Below the pieces are notes generated by a model. It ran no database searches and had not been told where the DNA came from. It saw only the letters and a program-made list of their open reading frames with translations. A stretch of 62,972 nucleotides of DNA. It comes from Gammaproteobacteria bacterium. Its GTDB lineage: Bacteria; Pseudomonadota; Gammaproteobacteria; Xanthomonadales; Marinicellaceae. Of this stretch, positions 43,147-50,838 are shown piece by piece. The stretch covers positions 1 through 62,972 of the forward strand of contig JAJRQG010000055.1 of the NCBI GenBank assembly GCA_024280395.1, given 5' to 3'. Each line of letters starts with the position of its first letter. The stretch's first letter is position 1. Position numbers and translations under genes: made by a program.

Positions 43147-43986
43147 ATGAATAAGAAGATACTCACATCCTTAACAGCGCTATTACTACTGGTTAACTTA
43201 TCAGTTGTAATTGCAGCAGATAACACAACTATTATAGCGCCAAGTTCAGAGGCGGCAGATGGTCTAGACTTACAAGCGGTGAGTGAATTATTTGCCGAAA
43301 CAAAAACCTTAGAAGATTTCGAACAAGCAATCAACAACCCCGATGAAGGATTGAATAATTTAGACTTAGACGGCAATGGTGAAGTGGATTATATTCGCAT
43401 TGTTGAACAAGTTGAAGGAGATACCCATATCATTATCCTTCAAGCTGTCATCGGCAAAGATGAATTTCAAGATGTTGCCACCATTGAAGTTGAAAGAAAT
43501 GGCAGCGATTATAATATGCAGATTCGTGGCGATGTGGTGATCTATGGGGCAAACTACTATTACCGTCCAGTGCATGTTCGCGTTTGGCCTATTTTCACAT
43601 GGATTTACCGCCCCGTTTATCAGCCCTATCATTCTCGTTTTCGCTTTGGAATTTATCCCCGTTGGTGGAGACCTTTTCGACCTGTTCACATTGGTGTTTA
43701 TCAAAAAAGAACAGCTCGATTTACCCACAGAAATAGCTTTGTAGTAGCCAGAACCAATCACATCAGAACAATAAACCGGGTTCACTACAAACCCAGAAGA
43801 TCAACCACCGTTACCAGAAGAGTTACTGTTAAACGCAATGGTCACTCAGGCAAGAAAACCACCACCATTAAGAAAACCGTAAAACATAAAAATGGCAGAA
43901 CCACCGTCAAGAAAACCAAGGTCACCAAGAAAGGCCATAAAACCACGGTTAAAAAGACTAAAAGAACAAAAAAGAAACACAAATAA
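43147..43986 (+). CDS. Secreted protein with very basic Lys/Thr/Arg-rich tail
   Basis: 279 residues from ATG 43147, chosen for its GAGGAA ribosome binding site. Signal peptide (residues 1-24, LTALLLLVNLSVVIAA). Residues 60-140 form a compact domain with an EF-hand-like loop (DLDGNGEVDYI). Then follows an aromatic/arginine-rich stretch (YYYRPVHVRVWPIF, PRWWRPFRPVHIGVY) and a C-terminal region of about 75 residues made almost only of K, T, R, V, G and H in loosely repeated KKT/TVKK units. The charge pattern suggests binding of polyanions (LPS, DNA, polysaccharide), but the family and function are unknown to me. Confidence 0.8.
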   Translation: MNKKILTSLTALLLLVNLSVVIAADNTTIIAPSSEAADGLDLQAVSELFAETKTLEDFEQAINNPDEGLNNLDLDGNGEVDYIRIVEQVEGDTHIIILQAVIGKDEFQDVATIEVERNGSDYNMQIRGDVVIYGANYYYRPVHVRVWPIFTWIYRPVYQPYHSRFRFGIYPRWWRPFRPVHIGVYQKRTARFTHRNSFVVARTNHIRTINRVHYKPRRSTTVTRRVTVKRNGHSGKKTTTIKKTVKHKNGRTTVKKTKVTKKGHKTTVKKTKRTKKKHK

Positions 43987-44001
43987 GAATAAGTCATTTT
44001 A

Positions 44002-44036
44002 GTTAAAGCGGTGCACAACACCGCTTTAACCTTTTT
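44002..44036 (+). terminator. Strong Rho-independent terminator
   Basis: A perfect 12-bp stem (GTTAAAGCGGTG at 44002-44013, CACCGCTTTAAC at 44019-44030) with a 5-base loop is followed by CTTTTT. It lies 15 bases after the basic secreted protein gene and just before the convergent adhesin-like gene ends (44043), so it could act in both directions; the minus side has only a weak U-run (TAAAAT). Confidence 0.92.
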
Positions 44037-44042
44037 CAACTA

Positions 44043-44990
44043 TCAATTATTCTGAAAGTTACCTCCCGCCACCCAATCATCAGTACCACTTGCAGTGCGG
44101 TTGTTGCCACCACCGACGGTAGATTGATTGCCGCTGGCTGTATTACTCTGCCCACCACTAACCGATGATGCAAAAGCACTGGTGGTATTTAAGAATCCAC
44201 CAACAATAGTTGAATCTTCACCGTTAGCAAAGTTTCCATTGCCTCCCAACACTACCGATAATCGTTGACCTGTTGAGTTTTGATAACCATTCACTATACT
44301 TGAGGTTAAACCCAGTGTGTTGTTTTTTTCACCTCCCAATATACTTAAATATCTTCCAATTGTACTGTCCACCCCATTACCTGTTATATTATCAAAACCA
44401 CCAACAATAACAGAGTAATCAGCAAAAGCTTCATTGCCAAGAGAGACTGTGCTATTTCCACCGCCTACAACCACAGAATATGATCCTGATGCTTTATTCC
44501 TACTTCCACCACTTACTGATGATAACAGCCCATATGCATCATTATCTACTCCACCATTTACTGATGATGTTAACCCAGATGCAACATTGTTTGCGCCACC
44601 ACTTACTGATGAAAAGTTTCCAGTTGTAGAGTTATTTGCACCACCGCTGACACTAGAGGACTCACCATCTGCTACATTTTCTCTCCCAGCAGCGATATTA
44701 GAAAAAGACCCCATTGCTCTATTACTTTGGCCACCACTAACACCAGAGTATTGACCGGTTGCATTATTATAATTTCCACCAGTGACACTTGACCCTAAAG
44801 CACTGGCTGTATTATTGCTGCCACCAGTCACGCTTGCACTATTACTACTGGCTTCATTTAGTTGGCCACCTGTGACACTTGAGTAATCTCCGCTGGCGGT
44901 ATTAACCTGACCACTAGTAACACTTGAATACCTTCCAGAAATAGTATTATTTCTCCCAACGACTATACCTCCATAACTGCTATAACTATG
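44043..44990 (-). repeat. Array of about 20 imperfect 42-bp coding repeats
   Basis: Within the adhesin-like gene the 14-codon unit (SSVSGG..N.ASG..) is repeated nearly continuously. Units differ at third positions and in variable residues, so the array is old or diversified, but copies such as the two SSVSGGANN units could still recombine and change length. Confidence 0.75.
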
Positions 44991-45764
44991 AAGCGTTCCC
45001 ACGACCAAATTATGAGACCCAGTTCGTATATCATTACTTGACTCGTTATAGCCCACAATTAAATTCCCCAATCCATTTATTGTTCCATCTGTGCTTCCTG
45101 AACCACTTCGGATAGACAAGTTTGCACCGGTGATATAAATTTCTGTACCTGTTACTGAAATATACTGAGTTTTGTTTTCAAGGTTGGTAATTTGATTGCT
45201 TTGAACTGCCACTAAACTCACCAACTGATCAATTTGCGCCTGCATAGCGGCTATTTGTGCTGAATCGGCAAATTCTGTTGCCTGCTTACCATCCAGTAAA
45301 TCGGCATCTAAGCCATTGCCCGATCCTACGTTGACATTAAATGTAGTGCCATTCAGCGTCAGACCAGTGCCTGCTGTGTAGTTTGTACCTACACCATCAT
45401 AGGCATATTCTGCATAAGGTGCTGCAGCCAGTTTTTGCCTTGGGTCTAATGTGGTGAAAGAGCCAGTGTTTAAATCAACGGCGATTTCCAGCCAAAAATC
45501 ACGGCCATCAAACTCTCCTATCCACTGGTCAAGATCCACCACAAAACGGCCATTACTGACAGAGACAGTTTGTGAATCAACTCCACCTATAGCAGTTCCA
45601 AGAGTAGCTGCATCATACAGTGTAAAGTCAATATTGGCAGGACCATCATAAGTTGACCCGAGTTGGCTTATTTCACCTTGGTATGTAAATGCTGAGGCAA
45701 GTTGGCTAAATACCAATAGACTTAGTAGGGTTAGTATTTTTGTTAAATTAAATAAATTGTGCAT
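44043..45764 (-). CDS. Secreted 14-residue-repeat (YadA-head-like) adhesin-type protein
   Basis: 573 residues from ATG 45764, chosen for AAGGAA and a clean signal peptide (ILTLLSLLVFSQLASA). Residues about 25-120 are a domain common in bacterial secreted proteins (FTYQGEISQLG...LDPRQKLAAAPYAEYAYDG). A coiled-coil segment (about 185-225, IAAMQAQIDQLVSLVAVQSNQITNLEN) precedes about 20 repeats of the form SSVSGGxxNxASG, the pattern of trimeric autotransporter head beta-rolls. No YadA C-terminal membrane anchor exists; the protein ends in the repeats (DDWVAGGNFQNN). It is probably a released or otherwise attached surface fibre. Downstream of a small tagged protein gene. Confidence 0.82.
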   Translation of the reverse strand: MHNLFNLTKILTLLSLLVFSQLASAFTYQGEISQLGSTYDGPANIDFTLYDAATLGTAIGGVDSQTVSVSNGRFVVDLDQWIGEFDGRDFWLEIAVDLNTGSFTTLDPRQKLAAAPYAEYAYDGVGTNYTAGTGLTLNGTTFNVNVGSGNGLDADLLDGKQATEFADSAQIAAMQAQIDQLVSLVAVQSNQITNLENKTQYISVTGTEIYITGANLSIRSGSGSTDGTINGLGNLIVGYNESSNDIRTGSHNLVVGTLHSYSSYGGIVVGRNNTISGRYSSVTSGQVNTASGDYSSVTGGQLNEASSNSASVTGGSNNTASALGSSVTGGNYNNATGQYSGVSGGQSNRAMGSFSNIAAGRENVADGESSSVSGGANNSTTGNFSSVSGGANNVASGLTSSVNGGVDNDAYGLLSSVSGGSRNKASGSYSVVVGGGNSTVSLGNEAFADYSVIVGGFDNITGNGVDSTIGRYLSILGGEKNNTLGLTSSIVNGYQNSTGQRLSVVLGGNGNFANGEDSTIVGGFLNTTSAFASSVSGGQSNTASGNQSTVGGGNNRTASGTDDWVAGGNFQNN

Positions 45765-45786
45765 AATAATTTTCCTTATTAATGGA

Positions 45787-46032
45787 TTATTCAAAACTGT
45801 CTTTAAATAAGTTGTCTGAAGCAACAGGTAGCGGCAAATATCCGCCAGAAAGTGAAATACCACCACCTGTCATGCGTTTGGTGTCAGATTGACCTATCAC
45901 GCCTATGAGTTGTATATTACCCGCATTTGAAATGCCGCCACCACCATCGATGCTGTGCCAATCAATTTGCTGGGTAACAGCAGCCTCACTCAATAAAAGT
46001 AGACATAATATTGTCAGTCGTTTAACTTTCAT
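45787..46032 (-). CDS. Small secreted protein with C-terminal LFKDSFE tag
   Basis: 81 residues. Signal peptide (1-20, ILCLLLLSEAAVTQ), then SIDGGGGISNAGNIQLIGVIGQSD...MTGGGISLSGGYLPLP, a motif seen at the C-termini of many secreted bacterial proteins, and the terminal tag DNLFKDSFE. Similar acidic/aromatic tails (LFDSSFE) occur in the protein at 48845-50782. It is 22 bases upstream of the adhesin-like gene and likely in the same transcript. The tag may be a sorting or attachment signal (inference). Confidence 0.75.
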   Translation of the reverse strand: MKVKRLTILCLLLLSEAAVTQQIDWHSIDGGGGISNAGNIQLIGVIGQSDTKRMTGGGISLSGGYLPLPVASDNLFKDSFE

Positions 46033-46159
46033 CTTGACCCCGTTGAATAAAATATATATTAAAAAAATGGATTCTTATCAAGATATACAAGGGATATCCC
46101 ATGACAGGACATTTTATTTTTATTTATTTTAGGAATGGTCTAGGAGAGAAAATAGAAAA

Positions 46160-46666
46160 CTATCTTAGTAGTATACGGTTATTGACATCTTTACTTTGAG
46201 AAATCAAATCATTATTGGCAATTAAATCATCGGATTTGACCAACCGATCATACAAAACCACGTTTACCGTTGCGGCTAAGTTCATACAACCAATGGTAGG
46301 AATATAAACAACAGAATCGGCTTTATTGATAATTTCTTGATTGATGGTTCCATCTTCTGGACCGAAAATATAATAGGCATTATCTGGATGGGTGAATTCA
46401 TGTAATGGAATTGCATTTTCTACCAATTCTATACAGATAATTTTATTTGCTTTAGGAACACAATCCAGTAAATCATTCGTTGCTTTTAAAGGAATGCTTT
46501 TGGTTCTATTTTTGGTATCGGTTTGAAACCGCATGGCTTGGTCATATCGCTTTCCTGTATAAAATACCGCATCTGCTCTAAAACAACCAACTGCGCGCAT
46601 TACCGAACCGACATTGGCGGGGCTTTTAGGGTTAATTAAACCAATTTGACAGTGTTTGCTTTTCAA
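46160..46666 (-). CDS. SpoU/TrmH-family RNA 2'-O-methyltransferase
   Basis: 168 residues, a minimal SPOUT domain: motif 1 NPKSPANVGSVMRAVGCF, motif 2 AYYIFGPEDGTI and motif 3 YIPTIGCMNLAATVNVVLYDRL. Such short members methylate tRNA or rRNA riboses; the exact site cannot be told. The usual serine/asparagine positions of motif 3 are slightly altered (GCMNLAATVNV). It is separated from purK by the palindromic element 46675-46940. Confidence 0.87.
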   Translation of the reverse strand: MKSKHCQIGLINPKSPANVGSVMRAVGCFRADAVFYTGKRYDQAMRFQTDTKNRTKSIPLKATNDLLDCVPKANKIICIELVENAIPLHEFTHPDNAYYIFGPEDGTINQEIINKADSVVYIPTIGCMNLAATVNVVLYDRLVKSDDLIANNDLISQSKDVNNRILLR

Positions 46667-46674
46667 TTGAATTC

Positions 46675-46940
46675 AAGGAAACTCTGAAAAATAGAGAATT
46701 TCTCAGTAAGTCTTAAAGCGTGTAACTGTGATGAATAAAGTTAAAATGAATAGTTATTCATATTCTTTTCAATTTATTCGATGCAGATGCATGCTTTAAG
46801 CCTTACCCTTTGGGGCTTCTATAGATATTCAATCTCATCTTTGAATTATTTTGAAATGGAATGACCAATCCTACAATAATTCAAATCGACCTTGAATATC
46901 TATTGTCGCCTGAGATTTTTTTATTTTTCAGAGTTTCCTT
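46675..46940. repeat. Composite palindromic element filling the SpoU-purK intergenic region
   Basis: The outer ends form an inverted repeat: 46675-46693 matches the reverse complement of the last 19 bases (46922-46940) exactly, with similarity continuing 12 more bases. Inside lie two further dyads: GAATAAA...TTTATTC around 46733-46779, and ATAGATATTCAA (46821-46832) pairing perfectly with 46892-46903 plus an inner 11-bp match (46840-46850 with 46875-46885). The right end overlaps the purK stop codon. No coding capacity. Probably a MITE-like or REP-like element, or a structured RNA. Confidence 0.6.
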
Positions 46941-48042
46941 ATGCCCCCAGTAATTTGGCCAGTTTAACTACTTTGGTGTGGAGTTCTTGGGCATTGTCTG
47001 CCACCACGGTTGAATGGCCTACCTTGCGGCCTTTGCGGTTTTGTTTACCATAAATGTGCCAATACACATCTTTTTCTTTGCTGGTCAGTGATACCGATGG
47101 AATTTCTCCAATCCAGTTAATCATCGCAGAATAGCCCTTGCTCATCTCAGTTGAACCCAAGGGCAATCCCATGCCCGCACGCAAATGATTTTCAAATTGA
47201 GAGGTCACCGCTCCCTCAATACTCCAATGGCCTGAATTGTGTACTCTAGGTGCCATTTCATTGATGAATAATCCATCATTGGTTTCAAACATTTCTACCG
47301 CCAATACACCCACATAACTGAGTTCATTGGCAATTTTTTTAGCATAGTCGAAAGCTGTGTCACTGTGTTTACTAGGTGTGGCGGGAACCAATGTAGTGGT
47401 AAGCATGCCTTGCTTGTGTTTGTTTTCACACAATTCATAGCACAGGATGTCACCACTGGCATTGCGGGCCAAAATAACCGATACTTCGCGGTTAAAATGC
47501 ACGGCTTGTTCTAAAATAAAAGAACCGCCGTCAATTTCTTCCCACAATTTTTTTAAATCTGTTTCGTTAGTTATCCTGTGCTGGCCTTTGCCATCATAAC
47601 CCATTCTTCGGGTTTTCAAGAATCCATCGTTGTCACAGCTTTTAACCGCAAAAACCAATTCAGAATAACTGTCAACCGAATAAAAATCTCCAACAGGTAG
47701 ATTTAATTGTTCTCTAAACAAGACCTTTTCCTTTAACCTGTCCTGAGCAATTTCCAATACATTGGGATGGGGAAATATAGAAGTATTTTGAGCCACAAAT
47801 TCAGCGGCTTTAACCGGCACATTTTCAAAATCGTAGGTGACAAAATCACATTGTTTGGCAAATTTTTCCAAAGCTCCTTCATCGTCATAATCTGCCACCA
47901 TTAAATCTCCCACCAATCCAGCGCAAGCATCAGCCGTTGGATCAAAGAAAACAAAACGAAAACCCAAAGGAAAACCATCAAGCGCCAACATTTGTGCCAA
48001 CTGACCACCGCCTAAAATACCAATTACATGGAAATTGTTCAT
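46939..48042 (-). CDS. purK: PurK, N5-carboxyaminoimidazole ribonucleotide synthase
   Basis: 367 residues of ATP-grasp fold: GILGGGQLAQMLALDGFPLGF at the N-terminus, TRRMGYDGKGQ, EQAVHFNREVSVI and the metal site VEMFETNDGLFINEMAPRVHNSGHWSIEG. PurK makes N5-CAIR from AIR, bicarbonate and ATP in purine synthesis. It starts 12 bases after purE, the standard purEK operon, and its stop lies inside the terminal repeat of the downstream palindromic element. Confidence 0.96.
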   Translation of the reverse strand: MNNFHVIGILGGGQLAQMLALDGFPLGFRFVFFDPTADACAGLVGDLMVADYDDEGALEKFAKQCDFVTYDFENVPVKAAEFVAQNTSIFPHPNVLEIAQDRLKEKVLFREQLNLPVGDFYSVDSYSELVFAVKSCDNDGFLKTRRMGYDGKGQHRITNETDLKKLWEEIDGGSFILEQAVHFNREVSVILARNASGDILCYELCENKHKQGMLTTTLVPATPSKHSDTAFDYAKKIANELSYVGVLAVEMFETNDGLFINEMAPRVHNSGHWSIEGAVTSQFENHLRAGMGLPLGSTEMSKGYSAMINWIGEIPSVSLTSKEKDVYWHIYGKQNRKGRKVGHSTVVADNAQELHTKVVKLAKLLGA

Positions 48043-48054
48043 TATTTTGATTCC

Positions 48055-48540
48055 TTATTGTGCAGGATTGGGATTATCAAGCACAGTCTGTGTTTGTGTT
48101 GCTCTGTATTCTGATAGTGACTGTTTGATTTTCAAATCATGGGTTGCCAATATGGCTGCGCAATACAAAGCCGCATTTTTAGCTCCAGCTGTTCCAATAC
48201 TCATGGTTGCTACAGGAATACCTGCCGGCATTTGCACAATGGACAACAGCGAATCTACACCACTCAATACACTGGATTTAATGGGCACACCAATCACAGG
48301 AACTGGCGTTAAAGCCGCAATCATTCCAGGCAAATGGGCAGCTCCACCCGCTGCTGCGATAATGATTTCATAACCATTGGCTTGAGCAGATTGTGCAAAA
48401 TCCACCATCAATTGTGGAGTTCGATGCGCCGAAACAACCTGCTGGTGATAGTCGATACCCAGTTCATCCATCAATTGAGCGCAATCAGACATTGTTGCCC
48501 AATCAGATTTTGAACCCATAACCAGTGCTACTTTTTTCAT
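48055..48540 (-). CDS. purE: PurE, N5-carboxyaminoimidazole ribonucleotide mutase
   Basis: 161 residues, class I PurE: VALVMGSKSDWATM, VVSAHRTPQLM, IIAAAGGAAHLPGMIAALTPVPVIGVPI and the SIVQMPAGIPVATMSIG stretch. It converts N5-CAIR to CAIR. First gene of the purEK pair, with about 300 bases of non-coding DNA upstream shared with the divergent amidohydrolase-like gene. Confidence 0.96.
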   Translation of the reverse strand: MKKVALVMGSKSDWATMSDCAQLMDELGIDYHQQVVSAHRTPQLMVDFAQSAQANGYEIIIAAAGGAAHLPGMIAALTPVPVIGVPIKSSVLSGVDSLLSIVQMPAGIPVATMSIGTAGAKNAALYCAAILATHDLKIKQSLSEYRATQTQTVLDNPNPAQ

Positions 48541-48844
48541 GGTAAATCACTTATATTGCTAAAAGCGAATTGTGTCATATTTGCAAGACAATCTCAAGAG
48601 TTGTATTTGAAATGCAGGGGTTCATTGCATTGAGCTAAAATTTGGCAAAGCTTTGAACAATCATTTATTCCACTTAAAAAAACAGCGCTAAAGTTAAGCT
48701 TGAATGAGTATTGGCATGATTTAACTTGATACTGTTCTAAATAACCCATACAAATTTATGTAGAAAAATTCTGCAGTTATCTATATACTATAAGGTCTAT
48801 GGACGTGACTACCTTATTTATTAATACCCAAATGGAGTGATGAT
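48541..48844. promoter_or_regulatory. Divergent intergenic region with a candidate promoter for the amidohydrolase-like gene
   Basis: 304 bases without a gene. TTGATA (48726-48731), a 17-base spacer and TACAAA (48749-48754) form a plausible plus-strand promoter. GGAGTG about 6 bases before the ATG at 48845 is the RBS. No PurR-like operator for purE was recognised. Confidence 0.4.
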
Positions 48845-50782
48845 ATGCCACAACTCATCAAATATTATACCAATTTATTTATCCTAATAATTATTTCAAC
48901 TGTATTGCCTGTTGATGCCAACAGTGAACCTGTTTCATCAAAAAGCGCTGATTTGCTTTGTAAGCCGAGTCTTCCAACACCTACCACAGGTATTTGTGAT
49001 TACACAGCCAATGCTGCACCTTTATTAATACAAGGTACTATTTTATCTCCTTCAGGTGTTCTGACCAATGGTGATTTATTGATAGAACCTGATGGGAGAA
49101 TCAGTTGTAGTGCCTGTAATTGTTCTTCTGAGGCTTCATATGCAAACGCCTCAAAATTAGTGTGTCCAGATATCGTGATTTCAGCGGGGTTGATTAATTC
49201 GCTAGAGCACACAAAATATGCCGAAAACACCCCAGAACCTCAGTCACTGATCCGATATGATCACCGTCATCAATGGCGCCGTGGATATGATGGGCTTCCA
49301 ACAATCAATGCTGCTCCGTCACTTTCATCTGTCATAGTAGCTGAATTGCGAGCCATAACCAATGGTGCGACCTCGATAATCAGTTCTGACGGTGTTGTTA
49401 AGCTGGCACGTAACCTAACTCGCAGTGATCAATTAGATGGCATCAACGCCATGCGTGTAGACCGATCGACTTTTCCGTTGGGGGATGCAAATGGAACTAG
49501 ATCACTCAGTGGTTGTGGTTATCCCAATTTTGATTCACAAAATCCAGGATTACCCTTTCACATGAATGTGGCTGAAGGTATTGATGGATATGCGGTTAAC
49601 GAACTGGTGTGTTTGTCCGATGATGGGAGTCTTGGAGGTGTTAATCTCTTCCCTGATGCCAGTTTGGAACAAGCCATACCTCTTATAACAACCGATGTCA
49701 CCAAAATGGTTATTAACAATACTTCTCTGATCTGGACTCCTCGTTCTAATATTAGCTTATATGGAGCAACCACTCCGGTTACATTTTTAAAAGCCAGCAA
49801 TATCAATGTAGCAATTGGAACAAACTGGGCTCCTACTGGATCATTGGATTTATTAAGTGAGTTGGCCTGTGCAAGAGATTTTAATAATGACTACCTCGCT
49901 TCGCGTCTAACTGATAAGGAACTGTTTAAAATGGTAACAATCAACGGTGCCAAATCTGCAAATATGCAAACAGAAATTGGACAATTGGCAGTTGGGGCAT
50001 TGGCTGATGTGAGCTTGTTTAGAGGAACTGATAGTGGTTACAGCAGGGTGGTTAATGCACAAGCAAGCGATGTGGCATTGGTGTTAAAAGCGGGTGTTCC
50101 CATGTACGGAGACACCGACTTAATGGATGCAATGGGAGCGGGCAGTCCTGATTGTGATGCGGTGACCATCTGTGGTGATTCCCGAAGAATTTGTGTCATG
50201 CGTGAAACAGGAGCAACATTGGCCAGCTACAATATCACTGTACCATTAGCACAATGTGATGCTTCTGGTCCACCAATTCGCAGTTGTGTTCCATTTCGCA
50301 ATACCAATCCACCCTTTTACACTGGTGTTATTGATGCCAATGATCTAGATGGAGATGGTATTGTCAATCAAGACGATAATTGTCCTTCAATTTTCAACCC
50401 CAGAATACCTGGTCCAGACCAACCTGATGGCGACTTAGATGGCATTGGTGATGCCTGCGATTTTGCTCCATTGCCCATAGGATCACTGGGATTTGATTTG
50501 TTTGATTCCAGTTTTGAAAATACACAAACCGTTGGGGGAACAATTTCTGGAGTTACTGGTACTGGAGGAAGTTTAACCCTAAAACTCAATAACAAACAAT
50601 CCATTAATATCAGTACAGATGGAATGTTTACATTTCCTAATCCTATTGAAGCTGGTGTCGAATATCAAGTATTGTACGATAATGTTTCAGTATTTTTGGA
50701 GTGTACTATTTCAAACAACTCTGGAACAATCTCCAGTAACAATATTACAGACATAATCATCACTTGTCAGTCGCCTATTTAA
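48845..50782 (+). CDS. Secreted amidohydrolase-like protein with thrombospondin-3-type Ca repeats
   Basis: 645 residues. Signal peptide (about 1-25), then an amidohydrolase-superfamily barrel (about 55-415): DIVISAGLINSLEHTKY in the position of the usual metal-binding HxH, RYDHRHQWRRG, GTNWAPTGS and a composite-domain end (IGQLAVGALADVSLFRG). The first histidine of the HxH motif is replaced (LEH), so metal binding may be altered. Residues about 500-540 are Ca-binding type-3 repeats (DLDGDGIVNQDDNCPS, DGDLDGIGDACD), followed by FDLFDSSFE and a final beta domain of about 85 residues. Secreted, function unknown. Confidence 0.8.
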   Translation: MPQLIKYYTNLFILIIISTVLPVDANSEPVSSKSADLLCKPSLPTPTTGICDYTANAAPLLIQGTILSPSGVLTNGDLLIEPDGRISCSACNCSSEASYANASKLVCPDIVISAGLINSLEHTKYAENTPEPQSLIRYDHRHQWRRGYDGLPTINAAPSLSSVIVAELRAITNGATSIISSDGVVKLARNLTRSDQLDGINAMRVDRSTFPLGDANGTRSLSGCGYPNFDSQNPGLPFHMNVAEGIDGYAVNELVCLSDDGSLGGVNLFPDASLEQAIPLITTDVTKMVINNTSLIWTPRSNISLYGATTPVTFLKASNINVAIGTNWAPTGSLDLLSELACARDFNNDYLASRLTDKELFKMVTINGAKSANMQTEIGQLAVGALADVSLFRGTDSGYSRVVNAQASDVALVLKAGVPMYGDTDLMDAMGAGSPDCDAVTICGDSRRICVMRETGATLASYNITVPLAQCDASGPPIRSCVPFRNTNPPFYTGVIDANDLDGDGIVNQDDNCPSIFNPRIPGPDQPDGDLDGIGDACDFAPLPIGSLGFDLFDSSFENTQTVGGTISGVTGTGGSLTLKLNNKQSINISTDGMFTFPNPIEAGVEYQVLYDNVSVFLECTISNNSGTISSNNITDIIITCQSPI

Positions 50783-50838
50783 TATCTGGTGGGTACTCAT
50801 TCTAAAGATGAATAGAGGTTTGGATTGGGGTTGCAACT

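Noticed and set aside
44043-44990. Regularly spaced repeats resembling a CRISPR array
   Set aside because: The periodicity is 42 bases and in frame with a protein; units are imperfect and there are no unique spacers or cas genes.
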